Under the pieces are notes generated by a model. It was not told where the DNA came from. It worked only from the letters and a program-made list of their open reading frames with translations, and did no database searches. Source: CAZGKW01 sp964526295 (GTDB taxonomy: Bacteria; Planctomycetota; Phycisphaerae; FEN-1346). Taken from it: a DNA stretch of 55,580 nt. The stretch covers positions 1 to 55,580 of the forward strand of contig CAZGKW010000028.1 of the NCBI GenBank assembly GCA_964526295.1. Reading direction: 5' to 3'. Position numbers and translations under genes: made by a program. Of this stretch, positions 48,269 to 55,580 are shown in pieces. Numbering within the stretch: position 1 is the stretch's first letter; the number at the start of each line of letters is the position of its first letter.

Positions 48269-51200
48269 ATGACCTCTGCCCGGATCCGGTTGCGTCCGAT
48301 TGCCCTGCTCGCCCTGATCGCGCTCCTCGCGGGCGCATCCGGCCCCTCGGCCCACGCCGACGGGCCTGACGACTGGGCCGCCCTGACGGTGGCGGAGCTG
48401 GCCGACGCGGCGGCGGACCTCGTGTCCCAGCCCGGCACAGAGGAGGACGTGCAGCTCCTGGCCGTCCATGCCGCCGACCGCTACGCCGCCCTGAAGGCAG
48501 CCGGCGACCCCGTCGACTGGACCGTGTGGCGTCGGCTGGCAGCCCTGGTGGGCCGGCAGTGCCCGGACGAAGCCCGGAAGGAGATGGCCCAGGACCTTCG
48601 GTCGGCCCTTGTGCCGGACGCGGCTGCCGCGGCTGCCCTGCCGGCGGGAGACCTGCTGGAAACGGCCGAGGCCCTTAAGGCCTTGGGGGCGGGCAGCGCC
48701 GCCGCCGAGGCCTGCGCGGCCTGGGTCACGGGGTCCGACGCCTACGCAACAACGGAGCCGGCCGCCCTCGGCCAGATCGGCCTCTACCTGGACGGGGCGG
48801 CGGAGACCGTTCAGGCGGCCCGCCAGCGCCTCGCCGCCGACGTCGAGGCCGCCCACCTGGCAGACGCCGCCGCGACGCGGGCCGTCTCGCCACAGGTCTG
48901 GCGGCACTGGGTGATGGCCATCCGCGGTAGCCTCTCGGCCGAGGAACGCCAGGCGTGGGCCACGAAGCTCCGCCAAGCCTTCGCGGACGATCCGGCGGTC
49001 CTGGCGGGCCTGGAGTCGTGGGACACCTATGCCCTGGTGGACGCCGCCCGTCGCCTGGGCTTCGGCCAGGAGGTGGCCCTGAAGGTGCTGACCGGGTCGG
49101 ACGCCTGGCAGGAACGGTCGCCGAGCACCGTCCGGCAGATGTGCGGGCCCCTTCCGAAGGAGGCGGACGCCCCGGCCGACGTCCGGGCGGCCCGGGCGCG
49201 TGTCGGCGAGTGGATGACTGCCCGGTACGTCGAGGGCGAGACGCCACCGCGGGCCGACCAGTTGGGCGACCTGAAGGCGTTAGTGGACCGAGTCGGCATG
49301 GACTTCTCGGCCGAGACGCGTGGGGCCTGGGTCGCGAAGCTTCGTAGCACGTTCGCCGCCGACGTGCCGTCCTTCGGATCACTTGAGACGGGGCAGAAAG
49401 AAGCCCTTGTGGCGATGCTCGCCGGCCTGGGCGACGGCGAGGCGCCGGAACTCTGGTGGCAATGGATCGAGGGGGCCGCTCCCCTGCCAAGCATGGGAGC
49501 CCGCGACACGGGCAACCTGTGCCGGTCTCTCCTCCGCGCCGGCGGGGCCGACGCCCAGGGCCGGTTCGTCCAGCACCTGGCCGACCGGTATCTCTCGAAC
49601 CCCGCCTCGACGCGGTCGCTTGCGCCCGGCCAGTGGCAGGCCTTGACGCACCGCCTGAGGAAGGGCCTGCCGGACGACGTGAAGGCCGCCTGGGCGGACG
49701 CCTTGTGGGGGGCCTTCACGGGGCCCTCGGCGCTCGGCGAGCTGGAGCTGGCGGACCTGGAGCCGCTTGCGAAGGCCTTGTGGCACCTCGGGCGAGGCGG
49801 ATCGGACGTGCTTCGCACCCGCTGGGTCGAGGCGTCAGACAAGTGGCAGGAGATGTCGCCCGGGACGATCCGGTCGCTGGCCAAATCGGCCCGGAAGGCC
49901 GAAGGTGCCGGTGCGGCCGCGAGGGCCCGCATGGTCGAGCACCTCGGCGAGGAGGTCCTCGCTTCGCCGGCCGCGACGCGGACGTTCTCCTGCGAGGTGT
50001 GGGAGGATCTCGCCAAGAGCCTGGTGCGGGACGTGCCGCCCGAAGCCCGGGCCCGCTGGGCCGAGAGGCTCCGCGAGGCCTTCGTCGAGGACGGCTCGAC
50101 GCTGGCGGCCCTCAAGCCATCGGACCTTTTCGACCTCTCGTCTGCCCTGGGGCGGCTTGGGGACAAGCCGGGCGACGACGTTCTGGTTCCATACGTCCTG
50201 GAGACCAAGGCGTGGCATGACTCGGACCCACACCGCTTGGGGGAGATCGTAGGCCGGTTGGACAAACTGGGGGCGATCGGCCGGAAGGCGCTGGCTCACG
50301 TCGCCAACCACATCGCGGCGACCTGTCTCGCGGACACGGCGACGGTCCGCGGGGTGGGACTGGGCCGATGGGACGGCCTGACGCCGGCCGCCCGGGCCCT
50401 GTCGAGCGAGGACCGCGAGGCCTGGGCCCAGATGCTTCGGACCGCCTTCGCCCCGGACGCCGCTTCGCTCCTGGATCTGGGCCCGGAGCATGCCCGGCAG
50501 TTGGTCGGGGCGATCCGGCACTTCGACCGGCAGCAGGCGGACAACCTGGCGCTCGACTGGTTCACCGGCGCCGCGGCGGAGAAGACGCTGGCCGACGGCG
50601 CGGACCGCCTGGGTCGGGCGGCACTTACAGCGCCCCGCGCGACCGCCGAACAGAAGGCCGCCATCGCAGCGACGCTGGAGGCCCAGGCCGCCGGCGACGG
50701 GCCCGTGGGGTTCTACGGGTGCGTCCGGATCGCCCGGCTGTGGCGGATCGCGGAGGACTGGGCCAAGGCGCGGACCTGGTTCCTCGAGGCGTACGAGGCG
50801 GCCGTGGGCACCCCGGAAGGCCGCCAGACCGTCTCGATGGCCGTCCTGAACGACCTCGCCAGGTACCTCTACGACTACGACCTGACCTACGAGTACCACG
50901 GGCGACCCGTCGAGACGGTGGCGTTCCCGGCATTCGCCGAGGCCGCCGCCCGGCACGCTCGGGAGGGGTCTCTGTCGCCCCGCAGCCCGGCGAAGATGGC
51001 CACCCTTCTGGCGTCGCCGGCCGACCGGGCGGTCGTGCGGGCCGAACTGGTCGATGCGGGGGGCGCGCCGCGCCTGCCGGTCGCCAAGCTCCTCGCCTAC
51101 GCTCACCGCGACGTCGGGGAGTCGGCTGATTGGCGGACCTTCCTCAAGCAGCAACTCGATGCCGCCACCGACCCGGACAGCCGGGCCCTGTGGCTGTCGG

Positions 51201-51631
51201 CCCTGGGATACGCGGAGGTGCTCGCCCAGGACCCGCCGGACCCGCTGGCGCGGCGTCGCCGCCTGGATGAGGCCCTGGCCGTCGCCGAGACGGAGCCGGT
51301 CCGGTTCGTCGTGATCGAGGAGCTGGTGAGCGTCTACCGGCAATTGGGTCGGCCCGGCGAAGCGGCCGACCTGGTGGCCAGCCTTCGCGATCAGTTCGGT
51401 GCGGCGTTCGGACCGAAGCTGGCCGACCTGGAGGAGGACCTGCGATCGGCCCAGGCCGCCCGCCGGGCGGGCGAAGAGCGCACGCAGGCGGCGGCCGAGG
51501 TTTCGCGCAAGCGGTGGCGTTTGGGCTACTACCGCCGCTGCCTGGAGGGAGCCCGGGCCCGCGGCGACGCCGAAGCGGCCGCTGACCTGGAACGGTCCAT
51601 CGCCGAGCTGGAAGAGGAGCTGAACCCGTAG
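48269..51631 (+). CDS. Large exported protein with six 122-residue repeats
   Basis: An 1120-residue protein with a signal peptide (residues 1-31, ending SAHADG). From about residue 84 to 790 it consists of about six helical repeats with a period of 122 to 124 residues. A marker Trp recurs at 87, 211, 456, 578 and 701 (the third copy lacks it), each followed about 20 residues later by a W-x2-x-LR-x2-F segment (WATKLRQAF, WVAKLRSTF, WADALWGAF, WAERLREAF, WAQMLRTAF). The C-terminal 320 residues are helical and TPR-like (DWAKARTWFLEAYEAAVG, RRRRLDEALAVAETEP). I do not recognise the repeat. AAAGGA precedes the ATG. It is 106 bases upstream of the YD-repeat gene, probably the same unit. Confidence 0.85.
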   Translation: MTSARIRLRPIALLALIALLAGASGPSAHADGPDDWAALTVAELADAAADLVSQPGTEEDVQLLAVHAADRYAALKAAGDPVDWTVWRRLAALVGRQCPDEARKEMAQDLRSALVPDAAAAAALPAGDLLETAEALKALGAGSAAAEACAAWVTGSDAYATTEPAALGQIGLYLDGAAETVQAARQRLAADVEAAHLADAAATRAVSPQVWRHWVMAIRGSLSAEERQAWATKLRQAFADDPAVLAGLESWDTYALVDAARRLGFGQEVALKVLTGSDAWQERSPSTVRQMCGPLPKEADAPADVRAARARVGEWMTARYVEGETPPRADQLGDLKALVDRVGMDFSAETRGAWVAKLRSTFAADVPSFGSLETGQKEALVAMLAGLGDGEAPELWWQWIEGAAPLPSMGARDTGNLCRSLLRAGGADAQGRFVQHLADRYLSNPASTRSLAPGQWQALTHRLRKGLPDDVKAAWADALWGAFTGPSALGELELADLEPLAKALWHLGRGGSDVLRTRWVEASDKWQEMSPGTIRSLAKSARKAEGAGAAARARMVEHLGEEVLASPAATRTFSCEVWEDLAKSLVRDVPPEARARWAERLREAFVEDGSTLAALKPSDLFDLSSALGRLGDKPGDDVLVPYVLETKAWHDSDPHRLGEIVGRLDKLGAIGRKALAHVANHIAATCLADTATVRGVGLGRWDGLTPAARALSSEDREAWAQMLRTAFAPDAASLLDLGPEHARQLVGAIRHFDRQQADNLALDWFTGAAAEKTLADGADRLGRAALTAPRATAEQKAAIAATLEAQAAGDGPVGFYGCVRIARLWRIAEDWAKARTWFLEAYEAAVGTPEGRQTVSMAVLNDLARYLYDYDLTYEYHGRPVETVAFPAFAEAAARHAREGSLSPRSPAKMATLLASPADRAVVRAELVDAGGAPRLPVAKLLAYAHRDVGESADWRTFLKQQLDAATDPDSRALWLSALGYAEVLAQDPPDPLARRRRLDEALAVAETEPVRFVVIEELVSVYRQLGRPGEAADLVASLRDQFGAAFGPKLADLEEDLRSAQAARRAGEERTQAAAEVSRKRWRLGYYRRCLEGARARGDAEAAADLERSIAELEEELNP

Positions 51632-51634
51632 GGG

Positions 51635-51664
51635 GGCCGGGCCTTCAGGCGGCAGGGCCCGGCC
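51635..51664 (+). terminator. Hairpin between the two large genes
   Basis: GGCCGGGCC and GGCCCGGCC, a perfect 9-bp stem with a 12-base loop, starting 4 bases after the stop. No T run, so it may attenuate rather than stop transcription into the YD-repeat gene. Confidence 0.4.
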
Positions 51665-51737
51665 GCTCTCCGGCCGCGCCCGAACCGCCGACCCGTCCCC
51701 CCGTTCACCCCCGTGGGCACAGGAAGAGAGGTCTGTC

Positions 51738-54700
51738 ATGGACATGTCGCGCTGCCGTGGGCCGTTGGCAAGTCCGGTGGGAATCGCCTTGGCGGCCGTC
51801 TTGGTGGTCGCCGCCGCCATCCCCGCGAAGGCGTGCTGGTGCTCCAGCTGCGGGGCGCCGATGCCCGGCACGCTGCGTTACGACGTCGTGTTCTCGCAGC
51901 CGCTGCCTCTGCCGACGCGGATCTACGACGATTCGTTCCAGCACGACATCGCGGCCCCCTACATCCACTATCTCGGGCTGGTGACCCGGTTCAACACGGT
52001 CACCCAGCAGGAGGAGGACTTCTACGCCATCGAGCTGGTCTGGGGCAAGGCCCCCTCGACGATGCTCGGCCGGACGGAGGTGGTGGACTTCCGGCGGTGC
52101 TTCTACCGGCGGAAAGAACGGGGCCGCGTGGGCATCTACGCCCCGGAAGACCGTCTGGTCTCCGCTCGGGCCCAATTCGACGTCGTCGAGCACGAGGATT
52201 GGCAGGAGCAGACCCTCTACCTGCACGGCCCCGACGGGTACCGGGTGAGGGCCTACGCCAGCGGCCCCAAGGACTCGCGCCCGAAACCCACGTCCACCGA
52301 GCTGACCGACGCCCAGGACACGGTCCTGATGGCCGCCACGTTCACCGTGACGACCGACCCGTGGAACCGCGTCCTGCCCCACCTGGACGCGCTCGAGACG
52401 CCCATCCACGCCTACCTCCGCCACTGGGAAGACCCACAAGGCGACCGGCCCACCAGGATCGAGCAGATGCGCCAGGGCAGCCAGGACCTCGTCCGGCACA
52501 CCGCCTTCTCCGGCTACGGGGCCAACGCCACCAAGACGATCACCGTCACCGAGATGAACTCCGACAAGTCGCTGCGGGTCCGCAAGTGGCAGTACCTGTA
52601 CGATTCGGTCGACCTGAATCCCTTCGACGCCTACGCCCGGCTGAAGTGGGCCAAGGACGCCGACGGCCGGACCACGATCGACTGCACCGGCTACGACGAC
52701 GCCCACCGCGTCGAGGCGATGACGGGCGCGTTCGTGGCGGGGAGCGGCTGGTGCCGCACGGGCGGCCAGGAGGGGACCTACGGTTTCGTCTACTCCGGCG
52801 ACACCATGGAAGACGAGTGGGAGAGCCTGGGTTACAGCGATGCCACGACCTGGAGGAAAACAACGTTCCCCAGCGGCCGCGAGCTTACCGAGACGCTGAG
52901 CGGCCACGACGAGGTCCTCCAGAGCAGCGTCGAAGCGGACGGCAAGACCTGGAGGACGACGCGCACGTTCAGCACCCTCGGCCGCGTCACCAAGGTGGTC
53001 TACCCGTCGGGCCACGCGGGAGACTCCGGCCTCGCCTACCACTACTCCTGGGACGTCGACACGAACGAAGTGCCCTACAGCCAGGACGACGACGATCCGG
53101 GCAGCACCAAGGTCCGCACGGTCAAGTACAGCGAAGGCGCGGGTGGAGGAGGGGAGCAATACTGGCTGGCCGAGTATGGCCCCTACGACTTCAAGGCGGG
53201 CGATCACAAGTACGTCTACCGCGTGGACAAGGAATACGCCTTCCCGGACAAGGACAACCCCGCAGAGAAGCTGGAGACGAACCACGACTACCAGTGCGCC
53301 GGCACGGCCATCGAGATCGAGACGGTCACGCTCCCGACGGTGGACCCGGGTCACAACGGCTCGGGCGTGCCGACCAGCGTGTCCTATTACTGGACGCCCC
53401 CGGGGAGCCAGATGTCCTACGTCGCCTGGATCCGGCATGAGGACGACACGTTCACGTTCCGCCGCCTGGGGGTGGACCCCAAGGACCGGGGCCAGCTCGT
53501 CGAGGTCGTCCGCGACGCCGACCTGACGAGCGGCTGCGACAACCCTCCGCCGGGCGTGCCGCAGACGGGGGGCCTGGACCTCCGCACCGTCTGGGACTAT
53601 TACAACGACACCGCCGGCGGCCACGCCAACCACGGCCTGCTGCGGAGCGTCGAGCACCCCGGCGGCAGGACGACGGTCTACGCCCACCTCAGCGTCGGCA
53701 CCGGCGCCGCCACCACTGGCCTGGCCACGCTGGTCGCACCACACATGAACGCCGAAGGGAACTACGGCTACGCCCCCGTTCGCATCGCTGTGACGGACCT
53801 CGAAGGCCACACGCTGACCGCCGCCGCCGGCATCCCCGCCACCCCGGATGACGGCGGCGTGGCGGACGCGGACCTGTTCAACGACTGGAACTCGGGCGGT
53901 TCGATCGGCGACACCTTCACGGTCTTCGCAAGGGCCGACAGCGGCATGACCGCCCGGACCGACTGGGCCCTCGGCCCGAACGCCGAGGTCCAGTCCGTCA
54001 CCCAGTGGAGGAACGCAGACGACGCCACGAAGGACCGCCTCACCACCTCCTACACCCACAGCGTCGCCACCCGCCTGCCCTATCGCACGGACGAGCCCGA
54101 CGGAACCACCCGCTGGATCAAACGCGACGGGCTGGACCGGCCCGTCGAGACGTGGCAGGGCACCGCCGCCGCCGGCGTCACCGAGACCAGCCCCGGCAAC
54201 CTCAAGAAGCTCGCCGACACGGAGTTCGACCACGGCGGCGCCGGCGACGGCCACGTCACCCGGACCCGGCGCTTCTACACCGACCCGGACAGCCAGCAGC
54301 AACTCAGCTACGACACCCTCTACGACCGCAACGTCAGGGGCCACGCGACCGAAGTCCTGGGTCCGGACCGCGTCGGGACCGCCTTCAGCGTGGACAACTT
54401 CGGCCGGGCCACCATGGCCCGGGTCTTCAGCGGCGTGGCGGGCTTCCCGGTGACCGGCGGGACCCTGAGCGGCAAGGGCGAGACGTTCCACGACGAGCTC
54501 GGCCGCGTCTATCGCTTGCGGGACTACCACGTCCTGAACGCCGCCGCCGACTACTCCCTGAAGACCGACCACTGGTACGATGAGCGGGGGCGGTGCGTCA
54601 AGACCCGCGATGCGAACGGCCAGTTCACCAAGACCGCCTACGACGGCGTGGGGCGGCCCGTCGCCAGCTACCTCTGCTATGACGACGACGACGAGGGCGG

Positions 54701-55580
54701 CGCCTACGGAGCGGCCAAGACCGTCGAGGGCGACACGGTCGTCGAGCAGACGGCCACGGCCTACGACCCTGTCGGCAACGTCGTCCAGACGACCGCCTGG
54801 CGCCGCAACGACAACGCTACGGGCCTCGGCCCGCTGTCGAGGGACGCCGAACCCAAGGCACGCATCACCTACGCGGCCAATTGGTACGACGAGCTCCACC
54901 GCCTGTCCCGCGCCGCCGACTACGGCACGAACGGCGGGCAGGACTTCGACCGGCCCGCCAACGCGCCGCAGCCGTCGTCCGACCTCGAAGTCATCGTCAC
55001 GGCGTACGAGTATAACGACGATGGGCGGCTCGACGGCGTCCGCGACAACAAGGACCGGCTCACCAGCACGTCTTACGACGACCTCGGCCGGGCCGAGAAG
55101 GTCATCCAGAACCACGTCGACGGCGACCCGTCCACGGGGTCCGCCGACCAGGACCGCACGGTCGTCAACACCTTCGACGCCATGGGCCGTCTCGCCTACA
55201 TGACGGCCAAGAACCACACCCGGCCCGACCAGACGACCTACTACCTCTACGGCGATGCGGTCGACGGCTCCCGCGCCACCACCGTCGTGTACCCCGACAC
55301 CGAGGACCAGGTCAACGTCGACGCGGACCGCGTCGTTACCCTCCAGGTCGACAACGGCGACCACACGACGACCGTGTTCGACCGCCTTGGCCGGAAAGTC
55401 ATGGCGACCGACCAGCGGGGCGTGGTCCACGAGTACCGCTACGTCACGCCGGGGGCCCAGGGAGCGGGGGGCCTTGCGCTCGACACGGTCACGGCGTGTC
55501 CCGTCGGCGTCGACGGGTTTGTCCGGGCCATCAAGCGGACCCACGACCCCCTCGGCCGGACGGACACCGTCACGAGCTAC
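51738..55580 (+). CDS. YD-repeat (RHS-like) exported protein, 3-prime truncated by window
   Basis: An open frame of 1281 codons running off the right edge without a stop. It has a signal peptide (MDMSRCRGPLASPVGIALAA, cleaved near AKA) followed by CWCSSCGAP, a Cys cluster. The first half is a beta-rich region with few repeats; from about residue 600 on, RHS/YD-type units appear: YDERGRCVKTRDANG, YDGVGRPVAS, YDDLGRAEKV, FDAMGRLAYM, FDRLGRKVMATDQRG, HDPLGRTDTV. Such repeats form a beta-cage that can enclose a variable C-terminal effector; whether one exists lies outside the window. GAGG lies six bases before the ATG. A long antisense frame overlaps it but is an artefact. Confidence 0.9.
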   Translation, partial: MDMSRCRGPLASPVGIALAAVLVVAAAIPAKACWCSSCGAPMPGTLRYDVVFSQPLPLPTRIYDDSFQHDIAAPYIHYLGLVTRFNTVTQQEEDFYAIELVWGKAPSTMLGRTEVVDFRRCFYRRKERGRVGIYAPEDRLVSARAQFDVVEHEDWQEQTLYLHGPDGYRVRAYASGPKDSRPKPTSTELTDAQDTVLMAATFTVTTDPWNRVLPHLDALETPIHAYLRHWEDPQGDRPTRIEQMRQGSQDLVRHTAFSGYGANATKTITVTEMNSDKSLRVRKWQYLYDSVDLNPFDAYARLKWAKDADGRTTIDCTGYDDAHRVEAMTGAFVAGSGWCRTGGQEGTYGFVYSGDTMEDEWESLGYSDATTWRKTTFPSGRELTETLSGHDEVLQSSVEADGKTWRTTRTFSTLGRVTKVVYPSGHAGDSGLAYHYSWDVDTNEVPYSQDDDDPGSTKVRTVKYSEGAGGGGEQYWLAEYGPYDFKAGDHKYVYRVDKEYAFPDKDNPAEKLETNHDYQCAGTAIEIETVTLPTVDPGHNGSGVPTSVSYYWTPPGSQMSYVAWIRHEDDTFTFRRLGVDPKDRGQLVEVVRDADLTSGCDNPPPGVPQTGGLDLRTVWDYYNDTAGGHANHGLLRSVEHPGGRTTVYAHLSVGTGAATTGLATLVAPHMNAEGNYGYAPVRIAVTDLEGHTLTAAAGIPATPDDGGVADADLFNDWNSGGSIGDTFTVFARADSGMTARTDWALGPNAEVQSVTQWRNADDATKDRLTTSYTHSVATRLPYRTDEPDGTTRWIKRDGLDRPVETWQGTAAAGVTETSPGNLKKLADTEFDHGGAGDGHVTRTRRFYTDPDSQQQLSYDTLYDRNVRGHATEVLGPDRVGTAFSVDNFGRATMARVFSGVAGFPVTGGTLSGKGETFHDELGRVYRLRDYHVLNAAADYSLKTDHWYDERGRCVKTRDANGQFTKTAYDGVGRPVASYLCYDDDDEGGAYGAAKTVEGDTVVEQTATAYDPVGNVVQTTAWRRNDNATGLGPLSRDAEPKARITYAANWYDELHRLSRAADYGTNGGQDFDRPANAPQPSSDLEVIVTAYEYNDDGRLDGVRDNKDRLTSTSYDDLGRAEKVIQNHVDGDPSTGSADQDRTVVNTFDAMGRLAYMTAKNHTRPDQTTYYLYGDAVDGSRATTVVYPDTEDQVNVDADRVVTLQVDNGDHTTTVFDRLGRKVMATDQRGVVHEYRYVTPGAQGAGGLALDTVTACPVGVDGFVRAIKRTHDPLGRTDTVTSY

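Noticed and set aside
51705..55544. 1279-codon open frame antisense to the YD-repeat gene
   Set aside because: Its product is low-complexity Val/Gly/Arg/Asp-rich without domains, whereas the plus frame has a signal peptide, ribosome site and YD repeats. High GC at third positions creates antisense frames.

Overview
The window looks like chromosomal DNA of a high-GC planctomycete or a close relative (PVC-group lineage, possibly Phycisphaerae-like). This is inferred from several planctomycete-flavoured features together: a PEP-CTERM protein, an H-x-DG pilin-processing-type protein, a MauE/thioredoxin/DUF1573 fusion, FtsI-free housekeeping islands with short ATGA-coupled operons, a GATTTTN heptamer repeat, and GACACTAAGTGTC palindromes. 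No rRNA or phylogenetic marker is present, so the placement is an inference. About 53 protein genes (one of them doubtful) and one tRNA are supported. Many antisense open frames exist only because of the high GC content and are not genes.

Layout. 1-4.3 kb: a DinB-like gene, then a leftward methionine operon metY-metX-metW behind a well-formed promoter, SAM-I riboswitch and intrinsic terminator. 4.4-7.6 kb: a DUF2304 membrane protein, a probably leaderless small membrane protein coupled to a methyltransferase, a small zinc-ribbon protein, and manC. 7.6-10.1 kb: a leftward, translationally coupled trio of DNA methyltransferase, membrane protein and lipoprotein, divergent from a PBP4-type carboxypeptidase (dacB) with overlapping -10 boxes. 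12-17 kb: H-x-DG protein, variant metallo-beta-lactamase fold protein, and two tandem CNNM/CBS membrane proteins followed by palindromic repeats. 17-24 kb: FAH-family hydrolase, nadB, CYTH protein, small zinc/SAP proteins, lipoprotein, orphan leuD, and an alpha/beta hydrolase. 24-30 kb: three small secreted proteins (one with 42-bp His-rich repeats), a PEP-CTERM protein behind a textbook promoter, an L-fuculokinase-like FGGY kinase and a PQQ-type sugar dehydrogenase lipoprotein. 30-35 kb: aldo/keto reductase, DUF2085, beta-propeller and B12-binding radical SAM genes, and tRNA-Ser(GGA).

35-48 kb is one long leftward type II secretion operon: MauE/thioredoxin/DUF1573 membrane protein, gspD, E, F, G, H, I, J, K, C, L, M and a TPR lipoprotein. 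Almost every junction overlaps or is separated by a few bases, which implies coupled translation. Divergent from it, across a 325-bp control region with GTGACA boxes, lie two very large exported proteins. One is an 1120-residue protein built from about six 122-residue repeats. The other is a YD-repeat (RHS-like) protein of at least 1281 residues that runs off the right edge. The secretion machine beside these two exported giants is the most promising candidate system: they may be its substrates or surface partners, but that link is inference from position only.

Promoters here are readable as TTGnnn-16/18-TAnnnT, so most transcription units could be assigned a start. Two genes have an ATG exactly where transcription should begin, suggesting leaderless mRNAs.
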